DNA of 64,000 bases from Deinococcus arcticus (lineage in GTDB: Bacteria > Deinococcota > Deinococci > Deinococcales > Deinococcaceae), in assembly GCF_003028415.1 (NCBI RefSeq), contig NZ_PYSV01000002.1, positions 124,001-188,000 on the forward strand. Direction: 5' to 3'. The position numbers were made by a program, and so were the translations under genes. Below the pieces are notes generated by a model. That model saw only the letters and a list, made by a program, of their open reading frames with translations. It made no database searches and was not told the origin of the DNA. The number at the start of each line of letters is the position of its first letter. Position 1 is the stretch's first letter. This document shows positions 41,691 to 54,295 of the stretch, in pieces.

Positions 41691-42551
41691 ATGAGGAACG
41701 CGTCTGGTCCCACCGTGGCCTTTCAGGGCAATCCCGGCTCGTACGGCGAGATCGCCGCGCTGCACGCCGCGCCGGGAGCGAACACGCGCGGCTATCCCAC
41801 CTTTCACGAGGTGGCGCGCGCCGTGGAGGCCGGCGAGGCCGCGTGCGGTGTGCTGCCCGTGGAAAACAGTCTGATGGGCGCCATTCACCAGAGCATTGAC
41901 CTGCTCAGCGACACCGATCTGCACGTGACCGGCGAGGTGGTGGTGCGCGTGTCGCACTGCCTGATGGCCCTGCCGGGGGTGGCACTGGAGGACATTCGCC
42001 GGGTGGCCAGCCAGCAGCCGGCCCTGGACCAGTGCACAGCGCTGATTCGCCGCCATGGCTGGCAACCGGTGGCGGCCCACGACACGGCCGGCAGCGCCAA
42101 GAATCTGGCGCAGAGCGGCGAGCGCGATCTGGCGGCCATTGCCAGTGCGCGCGCCGCCGAGCTGTACGGTCTGAACATCCTGGCCCGCGAGATCGAGGAC
42201 GAACCCTTCAACTACACCCGCTTCATGATCCTCTCGCGCCACGAACCCGCCCGCAGCGACGCGCCGCACAAGACCAGCCTGGTGTTCGCCGTGCGCCACA
42301 CGCCGGGCTTTCTGGTGGAAACGCTGGGCGAACTGCGCGGCCTGAACCTCTCGCGCATTGAAAGCCGCCCCCGCCGCGACCGCGCCTGGAGTTACCTGAT
42401 CTACGTGGATATTGAGGGCCACGCCCAGGATCCGCAGGTGGCCCAGGCCCTGGCCGGCGTGCTGCGCAAGGCCAGCTACGCCAAGATCATCGGGTCGTAC
42501 CCGGCGGCCCAGGGCACGGTGGGGGAAGGGGGTGTGGGCTCCGGTCCATGA
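41691..42551 (+). CDS. pheA: Prephenate dehydratase
   Basis: The 286-residue protein makes phenylpyruvate from prephenate. It has [44 protein letters not shown], the catalytic NYTRFMIL (TRF) and a C-terminal ACT domain with [24 protein letters not shown] that senses phenylalanine. It is a single-function enzyme with no chorismate mutase part. The last residues after [10 protein letters not shown] run into word-like repeat DNA. Confidence 0.95.
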   Translation: MRNASGPTVAFQGNPGSYGEIAALHAAPGANTRGYPTFHEVARAVEAGEAACGVLPVENSLMGAIHQSIDLLSDTDLHVTGEVVVRVSHCLMALPGVALEDIRRVASQQPALDQCTALIRRHGWQPVAAHDTAGSAKNLAQSGERDLAAIASARAAELYGLNILAREIEDEPFNYTRFMILSRHEPARSDAPHKTSLVFAVRHTPGFLVETLGELRGLNLSRIESRPRRDRAWSYLIYVDIEGHAQDPQVAQALAGVLRKASYAKIIGSYPAAQGTVGEGGVGSGP

Positions 42552-42600
42552 GCCATGGGCTTTGAGCCATCTGCCATCCGCTCATCTGCCTGCCACCCTT
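42540..42600. repeat. Word-like repeat after pheA
   Basis: GGTCCATGAGCCATGGGC, TTTGAGCCATCTGCCATC and CTCATCTGCC share words with 21608-21730 and 25930-26005. Confidence 0.45.
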
Positions 42601-42606
42601 TATCAT
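42601..42606 (+). promoter_or_regulatory. Leaderless -10 box of the SDR gene
   Basis: TATCAT lies six bases before ATG 42613 and sets the start. Confidence 0.55.
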
Positions 42607-42612
42607 CTCTTC

Positions 42613-43455
42613 ATGTCTGCCCTGGGCCGCTTCCTGCTCTCACCGCCGGCCTGCCGTGACCTGGGGACCCTGCGGCGGGCGGTGGCGGGACACACCATTC
42701 TGGTCACCGGGGCGTCCTCAGGCATTGGGGCGGCCACGGCGCGGCGGCTGGGCGAGGCGGGGGCCACGGTGCTGCTGCTGGCGCGGCGGGAAGGGGCGCT
42801 GGGGGCCGTGGCGGCTCAGATTCGGGCGGCGGGCGGACAGGCCCACCTCTACCCGGCCAACCTGGCCGACCCGGCCGGGGTGCAGGCGGTGGCCGGGCGC
42901 ATTCAGGCGGCGCATCCCCGGCTGCACGCGGTGATCAGCAACGCGGGGCGCTCGGTGCGGCGCCGGGCCCAGGACGGCGAGGCCACACAGGACCTGCCCA
43001 GGCTGCTGGCGGTGAATTTCAGCGGTCCAGCCGCGCTGCTGCTGGCGCTGCGCCCGGCGCTGGCGGCCGGGGGCGTGGTGGTGAATGTCTCCAGCGTGTC
43101 GGCGCGGCATGTGGGGGCGCCGCGCTGGAGCGCGTACCAGGGCAGCAAGGCCGGCTTTGACCTGTGGCTGCACGCGGCCGGCGCCGAGTGGCCGCGCGTG
43201 CGGGTGGCCAGCGTGTACCTGCCGCTGGTGCGCACCCCCATGAGTGCCCCCACCCGCGCCTACCGCTTTCTGCCCGCCCTGAGCGCCGACGAGGCCGCGC
43301 AGGCGGTGCTGTGGCCCCTGGTGCGCCCGGTGGTGCGGGCCGCGCCGTGGTGGCTGCGCGGCGTGGAACTGGCGGGCCTACTGGCCCCCCACGCACTGGG
43401 CCGCGCCCTGCGGGTTCTGGAACGCTGGGAAGCCGGCCAGGGCGGCCCGGCATGA
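42613..43455 (+). CDS. Short-chain dehydrogenase, fatty acyl-CoA reductase (Acr1)-like
   Basis: The 280-residue SDR has ILVTGASSGIGAATARRL (cofactor loop), AVISNAGRSVRR, VNVSSVSARHVGAPRWSAYQGSKAGFD with catalytic Ser, Tyr and Lys, and VYLPLVRTPMSAPTRAY. The last motif and the lead FLLSPPACRDLGTLRRAVAGHTILVTGASSGIG are like Acr1/FcoR fatty acyl-CoA reductases, which make fatty aldehydes with NADPH. The next gene overlaps by four bases and is an acyl-CoA ligase, which fits. The specific reaction is inferred. Confidence 0.82.
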   Translation: MSALGRFLLSPPACRDLGTLRRAVAGHTILVTGASSGIGAATARRLGEAGATVLLLARREGALGAVAAQIRAAGGQAHLYPANLADPAGVQAVAGRIQAAHPRLHAVISNAGRSVRRRAQDGEATQDLPRLLAVNFSGPAALLLALRPALAAGGVVVNVSSVSARHVGAPRWSAYQGSKAGFDLWLHAAGAEWPRVRVASVYLPLVRTPMSAPTRAYRFLPALSADEAAQAVLWPLVRPVVRAAPWWLRGVELAGLLAPHALGRALRVLERWEAGQGGPA

Positions 43456-44933
43456 GGGCCACCTGGAGGGCCCTGCGGGCAGCCGGCGTGCTCTCCCCCG
43501 CCCTGCCCGGTCTGGCGGCGGCCATTCTCCGGCACGGGCCCACCCTGTACGCGCTGGTGGCGGGCCACACGCGGCGCACTCCAGAGGCGCTGGCCCTGAC
43601 CGACGCCAATGGCCCGGTCACTTACGCCGACCTGCAGGCGCACGCCGATGGGGTGGCCGCGCGCCTGGCCGCGCACACCCGCCCCGGCGACCCGGCTGCG
43701 CTGTGCAGCGAGGGTGGCCGGGCCTTTGTGGCCGGGCTGCTGGGGGCGCTGCGCAGCGGCCTGCGGGTGCTGCTGGTCCCCCCGGGCCCGCCGGACGAGG
43801 TGCGCGCCCGCTTGCAGGGCCAGTCCATTCGCGCGCTGCTGACCGATGACCCCCGGCTCAGCGCCCTGGGCCTGCCCACGGTGGCGCTGTCGCCCGCCGC
43901 TCCGGGGCCCCAGTCTCGCTCCGGCTGGCCCCGTCTCGACTGGCCCTGTCCCGGCTGGCCCCGCGCCGGGCGCCCGGTGCTGCTGACCTCCGGCACCACG
44001 GGCGCGCCCCGGGTGGTTCCGCGCCGGGTCTCGCCGCTGGCGGCCGGGCGGGTGGCCCTGGCACTGCTGCGGGCCCTGCGCCCGGCCCCGAACACCGCCA
44101 CGCTGCTGCCGCTGCCGCTGTGGCACGGCCACGGCCTGAGCACCCTGGCGCTGTGCCTGGCCCTGGGAACGCCGCTGCACCTGCGCCGGGGCGCGGACGC
44201 GGCAGAGCTGTGGGCCGTGCTGGCACAGGAACGGGTGGGCACCCTGGTCGTGGTGCCCACCGTGCTGCGCCGCCTGCTGGCGGGCGAGGGCCACGCCCCC
44301 GCGCTGCACACGGTGGTGTGCGGCTCGGCGCCGCTGGACCCCGCGCTGGCCACCCAGACGCAGACCCGCCTGGGCGACGTGCTGTTCAATCTGTACGGGA
44401 GCACCGAGACCGGCCTGATCGCCCTGGCCCGCCCCGCCGACCTGCGCGCCGAGCCCGGCAGCGTGGGGCGCCCCCTGCCCGGGGTGGGGGTGCGCGCCGC
44501 CCCGGATGGGCAGCTGCAGGTGCGCGGCCTGCTGTCACGCAGGTGGTTGAACACCGGGGACCTGGGCACCCTGGACCCGGCCGGGCGCCTCCATCTGCGG
44601 GGCCGCGCCGACGATCTGATGATCGTGGGCGGCGAGAATGTGTGGCCCGCGCAGCTGGAGGCGGTGCTGGCCGCGCAGCCCGGGGTGCGCGCCTGCGCGG
44701 TGTTCGGGGTGCCGTGTGCGGAGTACGGGCAGGTGCCCCTCGCCTTCGTGGAACTGGAGCCGGGCAGTGGCAGTGTGGCCGAGCTGCAGCGGCGCCTGGC
44801 CGGGGTGCTGCCCCGCCGCCTGCGCCCCCGCCTGACCGTCCTGCCCGCGCTGCCCCTCACGGAGACAGGCAAGGTGGCCCGCGCGCAGTTGCGGGCGCGC
44901 CTGACCCAGCCAGAGGCCGCTGCGCCGGGCTAG
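43452..44933 (+). CDS. AMP-binding acyl-CoA synthetase/ligase
   Basis: The 493-residue protein has the adenylate-forming core: LLTSGTTGAPRVVPRR (P-loop), LFNLYGSTETGLIALA, NTGDLGTLDPAGRLHLRGRADDLMIVGGENVWPAQLE and PLTETGKVARAQLR with the catalytic Lys. It activates a carboxylic acid, probably a fatty acid, to an acyl-AMP and then a thioester. Its ATG overlaps the SDR stop (ATGA), so the two are co-translated. A repeated SRSGWPRLDWPCPGWPRAG segment is an odd Trp/Pro-rich insert before the P-loop. Confidence 0.9.
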   Translation: MRATWRALRAAGVLSPALPGLAAAILRHGPTLYALVAGHTRRTPEALALTDANGPVTYADLQAHADGVAARLAAHTRPGDPAALCSEGGRAFVAGLLGALRSGLRVLLVPPGPPDEVRARLQGQSIRALLTDDPRLSALGLPTVALSPAAPGPQSRSGWPRLDWPCPGWPRAGRPVLLTSGTTGAPRVVPRRVSPLAAGRVALALLRALRPAPNTATLLPLPLWHGHGLSTLALCLALGTPLHLRRGADAAELWAVLAQERVGTLVVVPTVLRRLLAGEGHAPALHTVVCGSAPLDPALATQTQTRLGDVLFNLYGSTETGLIALARPADLRAEPGSVGRPLPGVGVRAAPDGQLQVRGLLSRRWLNTGDLGTLDPAGRLHLRGRADDLMIVGGENVWPAQLEAVLAAQPGVRACAVFGVPCAEYGQVPLAFVELEPGSGSVAELQRRLAGVLPRRLRPRLTVLPALPLTETGKVARAQLRARLTQPEAAAPG

Positions 44934-45172
44934 CGCAGCCCGCCCGGTTCCAGCAGGGTCCACAGGTGGCGCAGCAGCGCGTCGGTATCAGGAAATTCCC
45001 GCCAGGTCACGGGTTCCACCGGTGCCCGGCCTTCACGCAGGTGCAGGCGCAGCCCCCCGGAACGGCGCTCAATGCGCAGCACATATTCCTCGGGGGCGCT
45101 GTCCGGGGGCGGGGCGGCGCCCGGCGCTGGGGACGGGGCAGGCAGCTGGGGGGTGGGGCGAACAGGCTTCAT
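44930..45172 (-). CDS. Small hypothetical protein
   Basis: The 80-residue protein has a Pro-rich N-terminus and a compact C-terminal part (EYVLRIERRSGGLRLHLREG, TWREFPDTDALLRHLWTLLEPGG). TACCCT eight bases before ATG 45172 fits a leaderless start. It converges with the ligase gene, overlapping by four bases, and diverges from the BTAD regulator. Function unknown. Confidence 0.6.
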   Translation of the reverse strand: MKPVRPTPQLPAPSPAPGAAPPPDSAPEEYVLRIERRSGGLRLHLREGRAPVEPVTWREFPDTDALLRHLWTLLEPGGLR

Positions 45173-45180
45173 TGGGGACC

Positions 45181-45186
45181 AGGGTA
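45181..45186 (-). promoter_or_regulatory. Leaderless -10 box of the small hypothetical gene
   Basis: TACCCT on the minus strand lies eight bases before ATG 45172. Confidence 0.45.
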
Positions 45187-45266
45187 GGCAGCGGGGTGTT
45201 GCGCCGGCGTTGCATGGGGCGCCGCCCCGCCCCCACACGGCCGATGACCCGGCGTTTGCCGGGGCG

Positions 45267-45272
45267 TACACT
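45267..45272 (+). promoter_or_regulatory. -10 box of the BTAD-AAA regulator gene
   Basis: TACACT is ten bases before ATG 45283, giving a very short or no leader. Confidence 0.5.
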
Positions 45273-45282
45273 GAAGGTCCAC

Positions 45283-48012
45283 ATGAGTGCACAGGCCGGG
45301 CTGTTCCTCAAGACGCTGGGCGTGCCCGGGGTCACGCTGAACGGCGCGGCGCTGGACGTGCCCGGCAAAAGCCTGGCGCTGCTGACCTATCTGGCCCTGG
45401 AAGGTCAGACCCCACGCGAGGTGCTGGCGGACCTGCTGTGGACCGACCAGGACGGCGCGGCTGCGCGGCGCAACCTGCGGGTGCAGGTGCACCGCCTGCG
45501 GGCCTGCGGGGTGGGGGCGTGGCTGGAAGTTTCGGGCGCGGCACTGGCCCTGCGCCCGGGCGTGCGGGTGGACCTGAACGAGCTGCGCGCCGCCCTGGCT
45601 GGGGGCGAGCCCGTGCAGGCGGCCACGCTGGCAGGCGGGCCCTTTCTGGATCACCTGGGGGTACCGGGCGCGGCCCGCTTCGAGGCGTGGCGCGAGGCCA
45701 CAGCCCACGCCGCCTTTGAAGACCAGTTGCGGGCGCTGGACGCGGCTGCCGCTGCACACGCGCAGGCGGGCCACTGGGCGGCGGCGCTGGAAAGGCACCG
45801 CCGCGCCCTGGATCTGGACCCACTGCGCGAACGCACCGTGCGCGCCGTGATGGAGGCCCACCTCGCGCTGGGTCAGCCAGCCGACGCCCTGACCGCTTAC
45901 GAGGCCCTGGAGCGGCGGCTGCGCCAGGATCTGGGCGCCGGGCCACTGCCGGCCACAGCCGCCCTGAAAGCCCAGGTGGACGCGCGGCTCTCGGGCCCGG
46001 CGCCCAGCCCGCGCCCGGCCGTGCCTCTGGTGGGGCGCGGGGCCGACTGCGCCGCCCTGCAGGCTGGCCGGCTGACCCTGGTGCTGGGCGAGGCCGGCAT
46101 GGGCAAGACCCGGCTGGTCACGGAGGCAGCCGGGGACGCGCTGGTGGTGCGCGGCGCCGCAGAGCTCACGCCCCTGCCCTTCGGCGCCCTGCTGGAACTG
46201 CTGCGTGGCGCCGGGCTGCACCGCTGCCCAGAACGCCTGCGGCCTCTGCTGGGGGCGGCCCTGGTTTCGCCCGGCGCCACCCCGGCCCTGGCCGACCGCG
46301 CCGCGCTGCTTGACGCCCTGGCCCAGGCACTGGTGAGCCTGTGCGGCGGGCGCACCCTCATTGCCGAAGATCTGCACTGGCTGGACCCGGGCACGCTGGA
46401 AGCCGCCTTTCTGGCGTTACACCGGGGCGCGCCGCGCCTGTGGCTGACCGCGCGCCCCGGCGAACTGGCGGCCCGCGCCGATCTGCAGGCGGTGCTGGCC
46501 CGCCTGAACCCCCCGCACCTGACCCTGACCGAACTGCCCGAGGCCGAGGTGGCGGGCCTGATTGAGCATCTCTCGGGGGCTCCGGCGCCGCTGTTCAGCC
46601 ACCGCCTGTTCGAGGCCACGGCCGGGCATCCCCTGTTTCTGCTCGAAACCCTGCGCGACCTGCGCGAGCGCGGGCTGCTTACCGAGCGCGGCGGGCGCTG
46701 GCACACCCCCTTTGACGCCTCCACGGTGGACTACGCCGAGGTGCCCATTTCCAGCAGCGTGGCCGCCGCCATCGCGCAGCGCGTGGAGCGCCTGGGGCCC
46801 GAGACGCGCCAGCTGCTGCAGGCCGGGGCCCTGTGGGGCGAGGCGTTTCCGGTGGCCCTGGTGGCCGCTGCCTGCGACCTGCCCGAACTGGCAGCCCTGG
46901 ACGCCCTGGAACGCGCCGAGGCCGCCCGGCTGATTGTGCCCGAGGGCCCGGCCTACCGCTTTGGGCACCACCTGCACCGCCGGGTGCTGGCCGCCGGGGT
47001 GGGGGCGCCGCGTGCGCGCTGCCTGCACGGCCGACTGGCGCGGCTGGCCCCCCAGGGCACGCCGGCCGCGACCGTGGCCCGCCATTTTGAACAGGCCGCA
47101 GAACCGGCGCTGGCGTGGTCCCACTGGGCCCAGGCCGCGCAGGCCGCTGCTGGACTGTACGCCCATGCCGAGGCCCTGGGCCTGTACGACCGGGCCCTGG
47201 CCGGCCCCCCGCCGCCCCAGGCCGCCTTTGCCCTGCACGCCGCTCGCAGCGAACTGTGCCGCCACCTGGACGACCCCGGTACCCGCGCGCAGGCCCTGGC
47301 GGCCATGCGCGCCCTGGCGGAACAGACCCAGGACCCGGCTCTGCACGCTGAACACGCGGCCCACCACGCCAAATGCTGCACCGAACAGGATGACTACGAG
47401 GGCGCAGTGGCCACAGTCCAGGCGGCCCTGAGCACCTGGGGCCCCCACCTGTCGGCCGATCACCATTCGGCCCTGCTGCTGGAAGCCGGCGCCGCCCTGG
47501 CCTGCCTGGAGCGCTGGCCCGAGGCCGAGGAGGCCCTGGGGCGCGCCCTGACGCACACCCCCGCCCCGGCGCGCCGCTCGAACATCCTGTACTGGCTGGG
47601 CTACAGCCACTTTCAGAGTGGGCAGTTTGACCGGGCAGCCCAGCACTACCGCGCCTCGCTGGCCGCCCTGCCCGGCGACGCCCCCAGCCGGGGCCGGGTG
47701 CTGGGCCTGTGGCGCTACGGCGCCAGCCTGCGCCGCCTGGGCCAGGGCCCGGCCGCCGCCGCCGCCCTGGGCGACGCCGACTCCTGCGCGCGCACCCTCA
47801 ACGCCGGCCCCCTGCGGGGTCTGATCGTGGCCGAGCAGGCGGCGCTGGCGCTGGACATGGGTGACCGCGCCGCTGCCCGCGCCCTGGCCGCCGAGGCGCA
47901 GGCCCTCCTCTCGCCCCGGGGCGACGAGGGCTGGGACGTGTTAAACCCGGTACTGGCGGCGGTGGGACTCCACTGCGCCTCGTCCGTCAGCCAAGCGGAG
48001 CGCCGGCGCTGA
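45283..48012 (+). CDS. SARP-like BTAD regulator with AAA ATPase and TPR region
   Basis: The 909-residue protein has an N-terminal winged-helix/OmpR-like domain (VTLNGAALDVPGKSLALLTYLALEG), the BTAD helical domain (ALERHRRALDLDPLRERTVRAVMEAHLALGQPADALTAYEALERRLRQDLG), an AAA ATPase (Walker A VLGEAGMGKTRLV, Walker B LIAEDLHWLD), and C-terminal TPR-like helices (about 590-880). This is the large SARP/AfsR layout that controls secondary metabolism in Actinobacteria. No biosynthetic cluster is next to it. The ATG 45283 start replaces a longer frame that would run through the opposing gene. Confidence 0.88.
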   Translation: MSAQAGLFLKTLGVPGVTLNGAALDVPGKSLALLTYLALEGQTPREVLADLLWTDQDGAAARRNLRVQVHRLRACGVGAWLEVSGAALALRPGVRVDLNELRAALAGGEPVQAATLAGGPFLDHLGVPGAARFEAWREATAHAAFEDQLRALDAAAAAHAQAGHWAAALERHRRALDLDPLRERTVRAVMEAHLALGQPADALTAYEALERRLRQDLGAGPLPATAALKAQVDARLSGPAPSPRPAVPLVGRGADCAALQAGRLTLVLGEAGMGKTRLVTEAAGDALVVRGAAELTPLPFGALLELLRGAGLHRCPERLRPLLGAALVSPGATPALADRAALLDALAQALVSLCGGRTLIAEDLHWLDPGTLEAAFLALHRGAPRLWLTARPGELAARADLQAVLARLNPPHLTLTELPEAEVAGLIEHLSGAPAPLFSHRLFEATAGHPLFLLETLRDLRERGLLTERGGRWHTPFDASTVDYAEVPISSSVAAAIAQRVERLGPETRQLLQAGALWGEAFPVALVAAACDLPELAALDALERAEAARLIVPEGPAYRFGHHLHRRVLAAGVGAPRARCLHGRLARLAPQGTPAATVARHFEQAAEPALAWSHWAQAAQAAAGLYAHAEALGLYDRALAGPPPPQAAFALHAARSELCRHLDDPGTRAQALAAMRALAEQTQDPALHAEHAAHHAKCCTEQDDYEGAVATVQAALSTWGPHLSADHHSALLLEAGAALACLERWPEAEEALGRALTHTPAPARRSNILYWLGYSHFQSGQFDRAAQHYRASLAALPGDAPSRGRVLGLWRYGASLRRLGQGPAAAAALGDADSCARTLNAGPLRGLIVAEQAALALDMGDRAAARALAAEAQALLSPRGDEGWDVLNPVLAAVGLHCASSVSQAERRR

Positions 48013-48847
48013 ACAGCCGGTTTCAGCGCAAGCTGGCCCTGACTGAACGGCTGGGGCCATGCCAGGAGACGACGCACGCCGCTCAGCCCACAGGGCATAG
48101 CCCCTGCAGGCCAGGGCCACACCGACCGGCACCGCTGCGTACCGCTGCACCGCGTGGGGCAGCAGCGCGGCCAGCGGGGTCAGAAGCGAAACCCTGGCCA
48201 GCAGGCCAGCGGTCCAGCGCGGCAGAATGCCGGCGCGAAACGTGGCGGCGCCGAACATCAGCCCGCCCAGCATGTAGGTGCTTCGCCACTCCCCCAGTCC
48301 AACGGTTCAAAAGGGCGCAGAACCGTTTCCATTCCCGGTGCGAGGCACTGTTTTCGCTTCTCGCTCTGCGGCGCAGCTGTTCCAGCCCGCTCGGTTGATC
48401 TCAAGATCAACAGCGAGGGACTTCACTTAGGCCCACGAAGGTGTGCAGCGCCGGAAGAGGCCCCAGCTGCACCTCACTGGACACGCCACTGGCAAGGCCG
48501 AGGGAACCCGACACAAACGCGGACGCCGTCTGGGCCAGCAACGGCAGGATGAACGCCTCGGCAAACACGAAGGCAGTCTGAAGCAGCCTGCTCAGGCCCA
48601 GCAGCACGAATCCGGCCAGCCCCAACCACCCTGCCCGGCGTACCTGCCGGGTATACAGCCCGGTCAACCCCACCAGGAACAGCAGGCACATCACGGTTTT
48701 TACCGGCGTGATCACCGCCCACGTTCCCGTCGTGACCGAAGCCAGCGTATCGGGCGGATAAAGGGACTGAATTCCCGCAAAAAGAAGCCCGGCGATCAGG
48801 GCCGCCAGACCTGCCCAGTGAATCAGTGTGGTGCCTGGTGGGTTCAT
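47941..48847 (-). pseudogene. Membrane protein gene broken by a palindromic repeat
   Basis: The 5' part (48847 to about 48431) codes for four membrane helices (IHWAGLAALIAGLLFAGIQ, VMCLLFLVGLTGLYTRQV, GLAGFVLLGLSRLLQTAFV) and stops two turns into the repeat. The 3' part (about 48275-47941) continues MLGGLMFGAATFRAGILPRW and two or more helices in another frame. Family 1 repeat copy D lies between. The intact gene would be a membrane protein of about 230 residues of the DUF4386-like type. Its tail overlaps the BTAD gene. Confidence 0.7.
48275..48430. repeat. Palindromic dispersed repeat, family 1 copy D
   Basis: Read on the minus strand: TAAGTGAAGTCCCTCGCTG, then the TTGATCTTGAGATCAACCGAGCG hairpin, GCTGCGCCGCAGAGCGAG and CTCGCACCGGGAATGGAAA. 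It has the 3' half of subtype B. It interrupts the membrane protein gene. Confidence 0.75.
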
Positions 48848-49152
48848 GGATACTCCTCATGGGTGGTGTGGGGCGGCGCTCCCAGGGTGATTTCAGGCGG
48901 ACCAGACCGCACTGCCGGCGGCCCAGGCATGACGCCACGCCAGAGGCGCTGGCCGCCCCGTGACCACAGGTGATCTGGGCCGGGGGTGCACCAGCCCGGA
49001 GTCCGCCCCGCTGCTCCGGGCGGTTCCAAACGCGCGGCTTGCACCCGCGGCTCCAGGTCTCTCTCTGGCCGCGCCCCGAACCTGTCCATGTGGGGGCCGC
49101 GTCCACAGCGCGCCGCTGCGCTATCCTCCGCCTTACCGCGCCCAGACTCAGG

Positions 49153-49269
49153 CGTGGTCATCCAGAACCGCCAGAGGGTCTTTCCTGCCCAGTGAAGGCG
49201 TGGCAACCGGCCAACATTTCGGCACCGGTGCTCACAGGAAGTTTCTGCCCAGCGCTGACGATGGCGCGA
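49153..49269 (+). ncRNA. SAM-I (S-box) riboswitch
   Basis: The RNA has the S-box core: CAUCCAGA after the P1 strand, the kink-turn side GAGGGUC, GCCCAGUGAAGGC, UGGCAACCGG and CGGUGCUCACAGGAAG (consensus GGUGCUAA-UCC). P1 can form from GUCAUC (49157-49162) and GAUGGC (49260-49265). It lies about 110 bases before metH, the methionine synthase gene, which is the expected target. High SAM should reduce expression. Confidence 0.85.
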
Positions 49270-49318
49270 GCGGATTCGATGGCCCGCAGGGCGGCGCACA
49301 GACGCTGCAACATCACAG

Positions 49319-49355
49319 GCGGTGGCCGCTGCTCCCCGAAGCCGGGGGCCACCGC
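49319..49355 (+). promoter_or_regulatory. Possible expression platform of the metH riboswitch
   Basis: GCGGTGGCC and GGCCACCGC form a 9-bp stem just before GGAAGGGG (49364-49371) and GTG 49380. There is no U-run, so control may act on ribosome access or Rho rather than intrinsic termination. Confidence 0.45.
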
Positions 49356-49379
49356 TGCCAGCTGGAAGGGGTAAGCACC

Positions 49380-53113
<3,734 letters not shown>

Positions 53114-53117
<4 letters not shown>

Positions 53118-53905
53118 CCCGCGTTTCCGTCGAACTCGTGCCGCGCAGCCGTTCGGGGCTGCGGGCGGAACTGGCCGAGGTCGCCGCGCACCTGCGGGGG
53201 GTGGACACCATCAACGTGCCGGACCTTACGCGGTACTCGCTGCGGTCCTGGGCAGGATGCGGCTTTGCGCGGCCGGGCTTTGCGGCCATTCCGCACCTGC
53301 GCGCGGTGGACTTCAACCCCCGCGAGCCGCTGCCGTTTCTGCCCCTGCTGGCGCAACACGGAATCGAGGAGGTGCTGGTGATCACAGGCGACGCCCCCGC
53401 CGATATGAGTGCCCGCGTCTATGACGTGGACGCCGTGGACCTGATTCGCCGCCTGGGCCGCGAGGCACCGCATCTGCGCGTCTACGCGGGCCTGGACCCC
53501 TACCGGCAGTCCTTCGTGCGCGAGCGCGATTATCTGGAACGGAAGATGGACGCCGGGGCCTGTGGCTTTTTCACCCAGCCTTTCTTCGACCTGCGCGTGG
53601 CCGACACCTGGGCCGATCTGCTGCCCGAGGGCACGCCGGTGTGGTGGGGTGCGACCAGCATCCTGACCGAAGCCAGCTTCAACTACTGGCGGGCGCGCAA
53701 CCACGCTGTCTTTCCCCGCACCTTCGCCCCCACGCTGGACAGCAACCGCGCCTTTGCCGCCGAGCTGCTGCAGTTTGCCCGCCAGCGCGGCCAGCACGCT
53801 TACTTTATGCCGGTGAAGGTGAACGTGCTGGACTACCTGGGCGGCCTGCTGGCGGGGCACCAGGCGCCGCCCACCCAGGCGCTGCCCCGGCAGAATGCTG
53901 TGTAA
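53114..53905 (+). CDS. metF: Methylenetetrahydrofolate reductase (short type)
   Basis: The 263-residue protein is a TIM-barrel MTHFR-like enzyme: [85 protein letters not shown] matches the family FTQxxFD loop that holds FAD and substrate. It supplies methyl-folate to MetH and overlaps metH by ATGA, so the riboswitch controls both. The N-terminus is shorter than in E. coli MetF. Confidence 0.88.
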
Positions 53906-54084
53906 TACGGATTCCGAAAAATTCCGTAACGTATTACGGAATTTTTCCGACCAGAGGGACTCGAAGAGCTGCGGAGCAGAGAAGGAACAAATGCGGATTT
54001 CCGGGAATTGGACCTGAAAGGCTCCGTAGGAGCGGAACATCCCCCTTCTTCCCGGATGTGACGGAAATGGACGGCAGTCCGTAT
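53905..54084. repeat. Dispersed repeat family 2, copy B, with terminal inverted repeats
   Basis: It begins ATACGGATTCCG right at the metF stop and ends AGTCCGTAT, so the outer ATACGGA/TCCGTAT are inverted. Inside are ATTCCGTAACGTATTACGGAAT (a palindrome) and GAACATCCCCCTTCTTCCCG, shared with copy A at 33161-33338. The left end resembles GACGGATTCCGAAAA at 1187-1201. Confidence 0.78.
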
Positions 54085-54195
54085 AACGATCAGTCGAACG
54101 CCGAGCCCACCCTCGGCAAAAGCGATTCCATCCGAGCGGACTTGTCAAGCGGCGCAGAGCAAGCAGGAGCCACACGGCCCTCACGGCGGAACTCC
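54085..54195. repeat. Dispersed repeat family 3, copy B
   Basis: GCGATTCCATCCGAGCGGACTTG and GCGCAGAGCAAGCAG match the reverse complement of 3880-4015. It abuts family 2 copy B. The rest up to 54245 shows no gene. Confidence 0.5.
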
Positions 54196-54244
54196 AATGG
54201 GTCGGCGGAACAGACGGCCGCCGGTCTCAGCCCACCACCCATCA

Positions 54245-54282
54245 TAAAAACAGGCGCCGGGAGCAGCTCATCCCCGGCGCCT
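54245..54282 (-). terminator. Intrinsic terminator of the DUF4139 gene
   Basis: On the minus strand AGGCGCCGGG and CCCGGCGCCT form a 10-bp stem followed by GTTTTTAT. Confidence 0.88.
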
Positions 54283-54295
54283 CTGTTGACACCGT

